Position numbers and translations under genes: made by a program. A stretch of DNA of 25,643 nucleotides from DAIOHQ01 sp036744635 (lineage in GTDB: Bacteria > Planctomycetota > Phycisphaerae > Tepidisphaerales > Tepidisphaeraceae): assembly GCA_036744635.1 (NCBI GenBank), contig DAIOHQ010000036.1, positions 1-25,643 on the forward strand, in the 5' to 3' direction. This document shows, piece after piece, positions 8,311 through 15,986 of the stretch (the stretch's first letter is position 1; the number at the start of each line of letters is the position of its first letter). A model generated the notes under the pieces. That model was not told the DNA's origin, searched no databases, and saw nothing but the letters and a program-made list of their open reading frames with translations.

Positions 8311-8378
8311 TGTCCGTTGTCCGTGGTCCGTTGCATTCATCTCGTTCAGCAAATGTAACGGACAACGAACAACGGACA
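8311..8378. repeat. inverted GTCCGTT heptamer hairpin
   Basis: The left arm holds GTCCGTT, GTCCGTG and GTCCGTT (8312-8332); the right arm holds AACGGAC, AACGAAC and AACGGAC (8357-8377). The arms pair over about 26 bp with roughly four mismatches. The element ends 1 bp before the cytidylyltransferase stop codon on the minus strand, so in the operon transcript it would fold as a long hairpin directly after that gene. Confidence 0.8.
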
Positions 8379-8379
8379 A

Positions 8380-9333
8380 TCAGGCATTCAAACCGGGAGA
8401 ATAATTCAGCAGATGCAGCACCAGGGGCGCCACGAAGATGAGGCTGTCGATGCGGTCAAGCAGGCCGCCGTGGCCGGGGATGGAGGCGCCCATGTCTTTG
8501 ATGCCGATGTCGCGCTTGATCACGCTGATGCACAGATCGCCGAGCTGGCCGGCGATGCCCACGATCAGTCCGATCAGCAGCAGCTCGCGCGCCGGCACCT
8601 GCGGCGGGAACGAAAAACGACACAGCAGCGGCAGGATCGCGGAGATGCCCAGGGCGCCGATGGCGCCTTCCCAGGTCTTGCGCGGGCTGATGTTGCTGCG
8701 CAGCGGATGTTTGCCCAGCAGCTTGCCGAAGACGAATGCGAAAACGTCATTCAATTCCGTGGCGAAGATGACATAGAGCAGATAGCCGTAAGGATTGGTG
8801 GAATTGGCGAAGAAGCCGAGATGGCCGAACATCCAGCCAATGTAGAGAAACCCCAGGCTGGCCAGGGCGATTGCCTGAAGCTGGCCGTGGGTGCGGTTGC
8901 GCACGATCGGGATAAGCAGGATCAGACAGATCGCGAAGACCGGCATCACCAGAAACAGCGGCATCCAGCCCGGCCAGTGGTCGAAGGGATCTTCCACCAG
9001 CGCCGCGGCGGCGACCGCGAGAATGCCGACGTACACCGCGAGCGTCATCCACCAGTCGCGATAGAGCCCGGTGGCGCGGGCGTATTCCTTGAAGGCAAAG
9101 ATCGACAGCAGGGCCACGCCCGCGATGACGGCGACGCGGCCAAGGAACACCGCCAGGAGAATCAGCGGCACCATCACCAGCCAACTGCGATAGGTGATCC
9201 AGATTGGGCGGATGTCTTTCCGCAGGCCATAGGAGAGGAACAGCAGGAGCAGGCCGGCACATCCGAGAACGCCGGCAGCGAGCAGGCAGTACGTGCGAAA
9301 GATGGGATCGTGAATGGCGGCGTGTGGCGACAT
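8380..9333 (-). CDS. ynbB: phosphatidate cytidylyltransferase (CdsA family, YnbB-like)
   Basis: A 317-residue polytopic membrane enzyme, expected to make CDP-diacylglycerol from phosphatidate and CTP. The C-terminal CdsA signature is complete: SVIKRDIGIKDMGASIPGHG followed by GLLDRID, with the conserved K-R, K-D, H-G-G and D-R-x-D residues. About eight hydrophobic segments precede it. In the ynb operon the corresponding gene is ynbB, encoding a second CdsA-like protein, and the gene order supports that role here. It lies 33 bp downstream of the YnbA-like gene. Whether this is the cell's only CdsA or a dedicated copy cannot be told from the window. No Shine-Dalgarno sequence is visible before ATG 9333. 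Confidence 0.88.
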   Translation of the reverse strand: MSPHAAIHDPIFRTYCLLAAGVLGCAGLLLLFLSYGLRKDIRPIWITYRSWLVMVPLILLAVFLGRVAVIAGVALLSIFAFKEYARATGLYRDWWMTLAVYVGILAVAAAALVEDPFDHWPGWMPLFLVMPVFAICLILLIPIVRNRTHGQLQAIALASLGFLYIGWMFGHLGFFANSTNPYGYLLYVIFATELNDVFAFVFGKLLGKHPLRSNISPRKTWEGAIGALGISAILPLLCRFSFPPQVPARELLLIGLIVGIAGQLGDLCISVIKRDIGIKDMGASIPGHGGLLDRIDSLIFVAPLVLHLLNYSPGLNA

Positions 9334-9366
9334 AGCGCATTGGTTCCCGGTACGGCGGCCAAGATA

Positions 9367-10026
9367 TCACTTCGTCTTGGCGCGCAGCGCCCGCATGATC
9401 CGCGCCAGCCGCAGCCAGATCGTCTGGATGCAACCTGCAATCACGATAGCGCAGGCGACATCGAGGACGCTCCAGCCGAAGCCGATGGTGCGGACACCGC
9501 GAGCGTACCAGAGCCCCGCCGCGATCCACGCCCCCAGGTGCAGCGCAACCATGCGCCAGGGCTTGGACATTACGCCGCTAAACTCGCGCCGCGCGCCCAC
9601 TGCCTGCCCGAGCATGCCGACGTACGCCGTCAGCAGCGCCGCCATGGCGGCCCAGTACGCGATGATCGGGTTGCACCATCCGCTATGGGCCACGCCGGCG
9701 AAGATCAGGATATCGGAGATGCGGTCGGGAAGATCGTTGAGGATTTCGCCGCGCAAGCTGGCCTTGCCGCTGGCCAGGGCGACCATGCCATCCAGCATGT
9801 TGCACCACAGGCGCAGATAACACAGCAGCGGCGCCAGCAGCAGAAAGGCCGGCCACCATCGCGCCGCGAGGAAGCATCCGGCCGCCCCCGCCGCGGCGGC
9901 AATGGATGCATACGAAATCACATCGGGATGAATTCCCGCCGCGGCGCAAATCTTGACCGCGCGAGCGGCGGTGCCGCGAAACAGAGCGGCGATGGGCCTG
10001 CGCGAGCTGGGTTGGTAAGTCGTCAT
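9367..10026 (-). CDS. ynbA: variant CDP-alcohol phosphatidyltransferase (YnbA-like)
   Basis: A 219-residue membrane protein of the CDP-alcohol phosphatidyltransferase family with an altered active site. The motif reads N-x2-DG-x2-A...G-x3-N-x3-D: N76, D79-G80, A83, G93, N97 and D101, where the canonical enzymes have Asp at both N positions. The usual Arg after the Ala is Leu. I recall the same two Asn residues in E. coli YnbA, so this is probably a family trait and not decay. The enzyme should take CDP-diacylglycerol from the next gene product and an unknown alcohol. ATG 10026 is preferred, with GGGAAG just before it; ATG 10035 and TTG 10068 are alternatives. It is the first gene of the operon, 122 bp from the tRNA-Ser gene. 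Confidence 0.78.
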   Translation of the reverse strand: MTTYQPSSRRPIAALFRGTAARAVKICAAAGIHPDVISYASIAAAAGAAGCFLAARWWPAFLLLAPLLCYLRLWCNMLDGMVALASGKASLRGEILNDLPDRISDILIFAGVAHSGWCNPIIAYWAAMAALLTAYVGMLGQAVGARREFSGVMSKPWRMVALHLGAWIAAGLWYARGVRTIGFGWSVLDVACAIVIAGCIQTIWLRLARIMRALRAKTK

Positions 10027-10147
10027 GCTTCCCATTCTGGCGCGATGAATTGTTCCATCCCGGCGCAAGGTGCTGCGAAGGGCAAATCTCTTGATACGAA
10101 GCAGGAGTGAGAGCGGGCTGACGATGCCGCCGTGCGATTTCTGATAA

Positions 10148-10234
10148 CGGAGGAGGAGGGATTCGAACCCACGAGACCCTTGCGGGCCTACCGGTTTTCA
10201 AGACCGGCGCATTCAACCGCTCTGCCACTCCTCC
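10148..10234 (-). tRNA. tRNA-Ser (anticodon UGA)
   Basis: Read on the minus strand, the 87-nt gene starts GGAGGAGTGGCAGAGCGG and ends CTCCTCC plus discriminator G, giving a perfect 7-bp acceptor stem. The anticodon loop is CTTGAAA (anticodon TGA). There is a long variable arm (GGCCCGCAAGGGTC) as expected for class II serine tRNAs, and a T loop GTTCGAATC. One T-stem position looks like a U-U mismatch. The 3' CCA is not encoded. It lies upstream of the lipid operon on the same strand. Confidence 0.95.
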
Positions 10235-10348
10235 GGGATTCTTCCAATACGATAGCGACCGGCGGAAAAGCCGTCAAATCTGCTGTAATTTGAGCCGGTT
10301 TCGCGGATTCGATCGCGGCAATCATTCCGGATCCTCGGGCAGGGCCTG

Positions 10349-11173
10349 TCACTTTCCCGTGGACGTTTCGGCGGCCGCTTCGACTACCTCGATCGACGGC
10401 CCGTGGCCGGAGATTTTGCCGCCGGCGCTGCCGGCGGCGGGGGCGCGGGGGTTGAGGCGAATCCCGGGCAACCGGCCAACCGCCTGCCGCAGGGCCTGCT
10501 GCCAGCGGATGCGGATCTTGTTCAGGTCCGGATCATCGCCGTCGAACCTGCGCTGGCGGGTGACGTCCAGCTCATCCGTCGAATAGACCATCAGGTCGAT
10601 GGGCGGCCCGACCGTCACGTTCGATTTCATGGTCGAGTCCAGCGAGAGCATCGCGTACTTGGCCGCCTCCTCCAGCGTCGTCTCCTCGAAGGAGATTCCG
10701 CGGTCGAGGATCGGCCGGCCATACTTGGTTTCACCGATCTGCAGGTATGGTGAGTCCTCGCCGGCCTGCAGCGGATTGCCCTGGGGATAGATGAGAAACA
10801 GCCCCGGCGGTTCGCCACGGATCTGCCCGCCGAGAAGCAGGTGGACGTTGAAGCGGTATTCATCCCGCTCCAAAGCCGCCCGATCCATGTCCGATACCTT
10901 CCGCACCGTGTCCCCGATAATGCGGGCGGCATCGTACAGCGCCGGCGCCTTGGCCAGTCCCTCGCCGCGATCAAAATCGCGGCGAAGCAGGGTGATGATC
11001 GACTGCGTGAGCGACAGGCTGCCGCTGGTCAGGATCGTGAACGCCCGCTCGCCGGGCTGCACGAACGTGTGCATCTTGCGGCAAACGTTCACCTGGTCAT
11101 AGCCGGCGTTCGTGCGCGAGTCCGAGGCCATCACGATCCCGGCCTTGGTGACGATTCCGAGGCAGTAAGTCAT
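10349..11173 (-). CDS. Anbu-type proteasome-like peptidase
   Basis: A 274-residue Ntn-hydrolase of the Anbu (ancestral beta subunit) family, related to HslV and the 20S proteasome beta subunit. The start MTYCLGIVTKAGIVMASDSR is typical. After Met removal the candidate catalytic residues are T1, D17 (ASDSR) and K32 (CRKM), spaced as in proteasomes. A GGA element sits about 10 bp before ATG 11173. The last 40 residues are rich in Ala, Gly and Pro and extend past the usual length near 240. Known Anbu genes cluster with transglutaminase-like, alpha-E and circularly permuted ATP-grasp genes, all found in the next 5 kb. It is divergent from the first transglutaminase gene. No partner unfoldase is present in the window. 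Confidence 0.9.
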   Translation of the reverse strand: MTYCLGIVTKAGIVMASDSRTNAGYDQVNVCRKMHTFVQPGERAFTILTSGSLSLTQSIITLLRRDFDRGEGLAKAPALYDAARIIGDTVRKVSDMDRAALERDEYRFNVHLLLGGQIRGEPPGLFLIYPQGNPLQAGEDSPYLQIGETKYGRPILDRGISFEETTLEEAAKYAMLSLDSTMKSNVTVGPPIDLMVYSTDELDVTRQRRFDGDDPDLNKIRIRWQQALRQAVGRLPGIRLNPRAPAAGSAGGKISGHGPSIEVVEAAAETSTGK

Positions 11174-11233
11174 GAAGAGTCATCCTACCGAACGGACCGG
11201 CAGGTATAAAGCGCCACCGGCCGGCGCAATTCT

Positions 11234-11262
11234 GGTGGGGCGGACATTCTTGTCTGCCATGG
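11234..11262. repeat. REP-like palindrome, copy 1
   Basis: A 29-bp sequence matching 18411-18439 at 27 of 29 positions. Its core GGCGGACATTCTTGTCTGCC folds into an 8-bp stem with a TTCT loop; the one change from the other copy still allows a G-U pair. It sits in the intergenic region between the divergent Anbu and transglutaminase genes. Confidence 0.75.
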
Positions 11263-11441
11263 CTGGATGAGCGGCAGGTGTACTCACCTGCTCGAATCCA
11301 GCCATATTCCTCGACCCGCCGAACCTGGCCTGTGCGCGCAGCGAACGCCCGTTGACGGAATTGGTCGGGGGCTGCTATCTTCACCTTCAGACCAACCGCC
11401 CGAGCCTCACGAGGCGCGGCCCGCCGCGCGCCTCCCCGCAC

Positions 11442-12296
11442 ATGCTCATCAAAATCGGATTCGACATCGCCTTCGACCTGCCCGCGCCCGCATCGATGAT
11501 GCTGATGCTGTTCGTTCACCCCTCGCAGACCCACGCGCTGCGCGAGCCGGAGGTGCTGAAGGTCGAGCCCGAGCTGCCGCTGCACCACTTCACCGACGCC
11601 TTCGGCAACCACGTCGCCCGGATCAACGCCCCGGCCGGGGCAATCCGTTTTTCCTACCAGAACCTCGTGCTCGACTCCGGCGCGCACGAGCCCAGGATCG
11701 CCGGCGCGCGGCTCCACCCGGTCGACGAACTGCCCGATGAGTGCCTCCCTTTCCTCCTGGCCAGCCGGTACTGCGAAGTGGATCGCATGATGCAGATGGC
11801 CTGGGACCTGTTCGGCAACACGCCGCTGACCTCGGAGCGCGTCCAGGCGGTAATGGACTGGGTACACGGGCACGTGACGTTCGGATACGGTTTTGCCGAC
11901 TCGACAAAGAGCGCCTACGACGTGTACGGCCAAAAGCAGGGCGTCTGCCGCGACTTCATGCACCTGGCCGTGACGCTTCTCCGCGCGTTGAACGTGCCGG
12001 CGCGGTACGCCAGCGGCTACCTCGGCGACATCGGCGTTCCGCCCGCCCCCTGTCCGATGGACTTTTCGGCGTGGATTGAGGCGTACCTCGGCGGCCGGTG
12101 GTACACGCTGGACGCCCGCCACAATGAGCCGCGCATCGGGCGCATTCTCATGGCCCACGGGCGCGATGCGGTGGACGTGGCGATGACGACGTCATTCGGC
12201 CCGTCGAATCTCGTGAAATTCGAGGTGGTCACCGACGAGGTCCGGGCTACTGCTGTTGCTGCGCTTCCTGCTGCGGAATTTCCTGCTGCTGGTTGA
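11442..12296 (+). CDS. transglutaminase-like protein with Ser in place of catalytic His
   Basis: A 284-residue protein of the transglutaminase-like superfamily found with Anbu. The nucleophile motif is QGVCRDFMHLA (C169) and the Asp motif is YTLDAR (D224). At the position usually holding the catalytic His in D-F-H-A-W the protein reads DFSAW (S209). I recall DFSAW in other Anbu-linked relatives, so it may be a subfamily trait; if so, the protein may use another base or act without classical catalysis. The start is ATG 11442, because an upstream in-frame extension to 11352 has no domain. The last 50 bp overlap the 3' end of the second transglutaminase gene on the other strand. It is the only + strand gene of the Anbu neighbourhood. 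Confidence 0.85.
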   Translation: MLIKIGFDIAFDLPAPASMMLMLFVHPSQTHALREPEVLKVEPELPLHHFTDAFGNHVARINAPAGAIRFSYQNLVLDSGAHEPRIAGARLHPVDELPDECLPFLLASRYCEVDRMMQMAWDLFGNTPLTSERVQAVMDWVHGHVTFGYGFADSTKSAYDVYGQKQGVCRDFMHLAVTLLRALNVPARYASGYLGDIGVPPAPCPMDFSAWIEAYLGGRWYTLDARHNEPRIGRILMAHGRDAVDVAMTTSFGPSNLVKFEVVTDEVRATAVAALPAAEFPAAG

Positions 12297-13266
12297 CCTG
12301 ATGGATCTGCGGAACCGCGCCTTCGGCATAGACGGCGATCGGCAGGCTCCGAACGCGCTCGGCGGCCAGCTCGCGGGGCATGTCCGGCAGCTCGACGGAG
12401 TGAACGCTCGCCCCGATCGTCTCGACGGCCTTCCCGCGATAAACCCCGCGGCTCGGCGCCACGTCGCGGTAGTCGCGGCCAACGGCGAGCTTGACGAAGT
12501 TCGCGCCCACCGCGCAGCGATTGGTCGCGTCAAAGCCGACCCACCCCTCGGACGGGAAGAGCAATTCGCACCAGGCATGAGTCTGGCTATACCCGCGGAA
12601 TCGCGCGGCGTCAGCGGTTTCGGGTTCACCGTTCACGTCCGCGTGGGGGTGGAGAAAGCCGCTGACGTATCGCGCCGGGATCTTCAGAGCGCGGGCCAGG
12701 CCGATCATCAGGTGCGTGAAGTCCTGGCACACTCCGCGGCCGTGCTCCAGCAGATCGGTGATCGGGCTGGCCGCCGTGGTCACGCCCTGCTCGTAGGTGA
12801 ACTGCTCGTCGATCAGGCGGATCATCCGCATCGCCAGCTCCGCCAGCGCCATCTCCTCGGCCGGGCGCAGCATCTCGGTCAATCGGCGCAGCGTCGGCGA
12901 GTCCACGACCGGCCCGCCGAACCGCAGGAAATCGTATACCGAATAGTCGTAGGCATCCGGGCGCAGCGGCCAGCGGTCACGGGGGTCGGGGGTCTGGTCG
13001 GGGTGGCGGCGCGGGCGCCCGGTCTCGACGACGCTGGTGGCGACAATCCGGATCTCGCGGTGGAACCCGCGGATGGTGAAGAAATGAACGGGGTTGCCGA
13101 GCCAGTCAAAATAGCTGGTGACGCCCGCCGGCGGCCCGACCGCCAGGTCGAATGAGAGCCGGTACTGGTCGCTCGTCTGCAGCGGCGCCATGCGCAGCTC
13201 CATCAGCGCCTCGCTAATCGGCTCGGAGTAGGTCAGGTGGGTGTCGTGGGTGATTTTGAGCAGCAT
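12247..13266 (-). CDS. transglutaminase-like protein with intact triad
   Basis: A 339-residue protein. Residues 1-100 match the bacterial transglutaminase N-terminal domain (LLKITHDTHLTYSEPISEAL...), and the core holds the full triad: C180 in GRGVCQDFTHL, H230 in QTHAW and D246 in VGFDATN. Proteins of this kind may hydrolyse or transfer amide bonds and sit beside Anbu, alpha-E and ATP-grasp genes. The C-terminus ends in a Gln-rich tail (QQQEIPQQEAQQQQ), encoded in the 50 bp that overlap the other transglutaminase gene. A GAGG about 8 bp before ATG 13266 supports the start. It lies 21 bp after the alpha-E gene, in the same probable operon. Confidence 0.9.
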   Translation of the reverse strand: MLLKITHDTHLTYSEPISEALMELRMAPLQTSDQYRLSFDLAVGPPAGVTSYFDWLGNPVHFFTIRGFHREIRIVATSVVETGRPRRHPDQTPDPRDRWPLRPDAYDYSVYDFLRFGGPVVDSPTLRRLTEMLRPAEEMALAELAMRMIRLIDEQFTYEQGVTTAASPITDLLEHGRGVCQDFTHLMIGLARALKIPARYVSGFLHPHADVNGEPETADAARFRGYSQTHAWCELLFPSEGWVGFDATNRCAVGANFVKLAVGRDYRDVAPSRGVYRGKAVETIGASVHSVELPDMPRELAAERVRSLPIAVYAEGAVPQIHQVNQQQEIPQQEAQQQQ

Positions 13267-13287
13267 GGCGACGCCTCGCGAAGAAAC

Positions 13288-14397
13288 TCACTGGAGAAAG
13301 TATGCCTTCTGCACCGCCAGCGCCGCGCTGGCCAGATCATCCTGCACGCTCCCGAGGAACGATGACAGCCCGCCGGCGATCACTTCGGGGATGACCGCAT
13401 ACGCCAGACGTGCCTCGAGTCGCCCGAGGATGCGCTCGGCGGCGTCGGTGCCCGGCGGGCGCGTCTCGGCGCGGATCCCCGCGATCGCCTCGAGCGCGGC
13501 TGCGGCGCAGTAGCGCACGCTGCGCGGGTAGTCGGCCTCCAGCAGGATGAACCCGATCACGCGATGCGGGTCCAATTCGCCGACGTGCCGGCGGCGGTGT
13601 GCCTCAATCGAGCAGCAACTGCGCAGCACCGCCGTCCAGTGAATGTTCCGTAGCGGAGTCTCCAACGGCCCGGCCGCGGCGGCGGCCGCCTCGAGCGACT
13701 GGAAACCATGGTCGATCACCCGGCAGGTGACGTCGGCGCGCTCCAGGTGCTTGGCGAGCTGCGTAAACCGCCACGGCTGGTCGTGCGGCAGCGTCTGATC
13801 GGCCAACCCCTGGAAGAGCATCGAACCGGTCATGACCTGGCGGTAAAAGTCCCCAGACGACTCGGCGAACCGCCCCGGCGCATCCTCCGCCGCGATGAAC
13901 CAGTAGAGGGCGTTGAGGCTCTCCCACATTTCGCTGGAGATGTTCTCGCGGATGCCGCGCGCGTTGTCGCGGGCGCGGGTCAGGCAGCAGAGCAAACCGT
14001 TGGGATTGTCGGCCTCGAAGATCATGTGCCGGGTCACGCGCCGGGAGAACGGCAGAGCACTATCCCCATTGCTTTCGGCGGCGTCGCCGGGCTCGGCCGG
14101 TTCTGGCATGCGCAGGATGCGCAGGACCGCCCGCCACTGGCGGCGCTCCAGCGAGGCCGCGAGGTCACCCAGATCGGTCAGGACGCCGTCGTTGACGGCC
14201 ATGAGGCGGGCGACGTGCTCGGCGCGCTCGACATAGCGGCACATCCAGTACATGGAGTCGGCATCCCGCGCCAGCATCGGCCTCGGCGCGCGGGCGGCCA
14301 GGGGGGCGACAGCGCCGCCCGCCTCGACCGCCGGCGCGGGCGCGGAAACGACCGCCCCCGCCGGGGTCTGCTCAGCGACGGGTTGAATGATGCTCAT
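13288..14397 (-). CDS. alpha-E domain protein (DUF403)
   Basis: A 369-residue, largely helical protein of the alpha-E family. The family start MLARDADSMYWMCRYVERAE is at residues 41-60, followed by the conserved ENISSEMWESLNALYW segment. The first 40 residues are an Ala/Pro/Val-rich extension, probably disordered. The biochemical role is unknown; the family occurs in ATP-grasp/transglutaminase operons and has been proposed to act with the ATP-grasp enzyme in peptide synthesis. A strong GGAGG lies 7 bp before ATG 14397, the best ribosome-binding site in this cluster. Gaps are 20 bp to the ATP-grasp gene upstream and 21 bp to the transglutaminase gene downstream, consistent with one transcript. 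Confidence 0.9.
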   Translation of the reverse strand: MSIIQPVAEQTPAGAVVSAPAPAVEAGGAVAPLAARAPRPMLARDADSMYWMCRYVERAEHVARLMAVNDGVLTDLGDLAASLERRQWRAVLRILRMPEPAEPGDAAESNGDSALPFSRRVTRHMIFEADNPNGLLCCLTRARDNARGIRENISSEMWESLNALYWFIAAEDAPGRFAESSGDFYRQVMTGSMLFQGLADQTLPHDQPWRFTQLAKHLERADVTCRVIDHGFQSLEAAAAAAGPLETPLRNIHWTAVLRSCCSIEAHRRRHVGELDPHRVIGFILLEADYPRSVRYCAAAALEAIAGIRAETRPPGTDAAERILGRLEARLAYAVIPEVIAGGLSSFLGSVQDDLASAALAVQKAYFLQ

Positions 14398-14417
14398 AGC
14401 ACGACCTCCAGAGTGAT

Positions 14418-15848
14418 TCAGTCTTCCAACACCCAGGTATCTTTGCTTCCGCCCCCCTGCGAGCTGTTGACCACGAGGCTCCCCTCGCGCAGCGCCACGC
14501 GGGTCAGGCCGCCCGGCATTACCAGCGCCTTCTCGCCGTACAAGATGTACGGGCGCAGATCAATCCGCCGGCCGGCAAACCGCCCTTCGACAAGGCTCGG
14601 GTGCTGGCTCAGTTCGATGATCGGCTGGGCAATGAAGTTCCGCGGGTCCTGCCGGATCTTCTCCGCGAACTCTTCCCTCTGGGCGCGGCTGGCCTGGTGG
14701 CCCATCAGCATCCCGTAGCCGCCCGACTCGTTGGTGCTCTTGACCACCAGCTTGTCGAGGTTCTCCAGCACGTACGCGCGGTCCTGGTTGCGGGCGCAGA
14801 TATAAGTCTGCACGTTCGGCAGGATTGGTTCCTGCGCCAGATAATACTTGATCATGTCCGGCACGAACGGGTAGATCGCCTTGTCGTCGGCCACGCCCGT
14901 GCCGACGGCGTTGGCCAGTCCCAGGTTCCCCGTCCTATAGGCATTCATCAGCCCCGCCACCCCCAGCGCGCTGTCGTGGCGGAAGCAGAGCGGGTCGAGA
15001 AAGTCATCGTCCACCCGCCGGTAGATCACGTCCACGCGCCGCAGCCCCGCCGTCGTCCGCATGTACACGAAGCTGTCCTCGACCAGCAGGTCGCGGCCCT
15101 CGACCAGCTCGACGCCCATCTGCCGCGCCAGGAAGCTGTGCTCGAAGTACGCCGAGTTGTAGATGCCCGGCGTGAGGACGACGATCGTCGGGTCATCGCC
15201 GTGGTGCGGCGCGCAGTGCTTGAGGCACCGCAGCAGGTTGTAGGGGTACTCCTCGATCGCGCGGACACGGTACGCGCCGAACAGCCACGGGAACGTCCGC
15301 TTCATGACCGACCGGTTCTCCAGAACATAGCTGACGCCGCTCGGCGTGCGGGCGTTGTCCTCAAGAACCAGGTATTGCCCGCGGTCGTCGCGGACGAGGT
15401 CCGTGCCGCAGATGTGGACGTAAATGTCGCGCGGCACCCGCACGTGAAACATCTCGCGGCGCAGCGACTTGGCCCCGTAGACCAGCTCGGCCGGAAGCAC
15501 CTTGTCGTTGAGAATCCGTTGTTCGTGGTAGATGTCGTGGCAGAAGAGGTTCAGCGCCGTGATGCGCTGGACAAGCCCGCGCTCGATCAGGTCCCACTCA
15601 TCGGCCGGGATGATCCGCGGGATCAGGTCGAACGGGAAGATCTTCTCGACGCCGCGGCGGTCGGAATAGACCGTGAAGGTAATACCCTGGTCCCGGAACC
15701 AGGCATCCGCCATCCGCACCCGCCGGCCGAACGCCTCATGGCCGAGCGCCTCGAGCCGCTCGACCGCCGGCGCATAATGCGGGCGCGGCCTGCCCGGAGC
15801 GGCAAACACCTCATCAAAGATCCCGCCAATGGGGTACTCTCGGAACAT
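14418..15848 (-). CDS. circularly permuted ATP-grasp ligase
   Basis: A 476-residue protein of the circularly permuted ATP-grasp family (former DUF404/DUF407). It opens with YPIGGIFDEVF and carries the family blocks FDLIPRIIPADEWDLIERGL, LEDNARTPSGVSYVLENR, LVVKSTNESGGYGMLMG and DLRPYILYGEK, which provide the ATP- and metal-binding residues. The family is predicted to form amide bonds in small peptides. ATG 15848 is chosen because it places the conserved MFREYPIGG at the start, with AAGGA about 11 bp upstream; the longer frame to 15887 adds nothing recognisable. It is the first gene of the ATP-grasp/alpha-E/transglutaminase operon, with a TATAAT about 48 bp upstream. Confidence 0.92.
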   Translation of the reverse strand: MFREYPIGGIFDEVFAAPGRPRPHYAPAVERLEALGHEAFGRRVRMADAWFRDQGITFTVYSDRRGVEKIFPFDLIPRIIPADEWDLIERGLVQRITALNLFCHDIYHEQRILNDKVLPAELVYGAKSLRREMFHVRVPRDIYVHICGTDLVRDDRGQYLVLEDNARTPSGVSYVLENRSVMKRTFPWLFGAYRVRAIEEYPYNLLRCLKHCAPHHGDDPTIVVLTPGIYNSAYFEHSFLARQMGVELVEGRDLLVEDSFVYMRTTAGLRRVDVIYRRVDDDFLDPLCFRHDSALGVAGLMNAYRTGNLGLANAVGTGVADDKAIYPFVPDMIKYYLAQEPILPNVQTYICARNQDRAYVLENLDKLVVKSTNESGGYGMLMGHQASRAQREEFAEKIRQDPRNFIAQPIIELSQHPSLVEGRFAGRRIDLRPYILYGEKALVMPGGLTRVALREGSLVVNSSQGGGSKDTWVLED

Positions 15849-15895
15849 GGTGGCGCAATTCCTTACCCTCGTTTCCGCGCCCGCCACCGCCCAAC

Positions 15896-15901
15896 ATTAT
15901 A
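15896..15901 (-). promoter_or_regulatory. candidate -10 box for the ATP-grasp operon
   Basis: The minus strand reads TATAAT here in a GC-rich background, 47 bp upstream of the ATP-grasp start. No good -35 hexamer is seen at 16-18 bp, so this is only a candidate. Confidence 0.3.
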
Positions 15902-15986
15902 TTGCCCAGACTGCCGGCAAGCGAATGGCCAAATAGCTTCGCATCAAGCCTTTGTTCTGCAGCACCTGTCCGCGCACCCCGTTTGG

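Noticed and set aside
8413..10110. A 565-codon open frame on the + strand
   Set aside because: It is antisense to the cytidylyltransferase and YnbA-like genes, which have complete family signatures.
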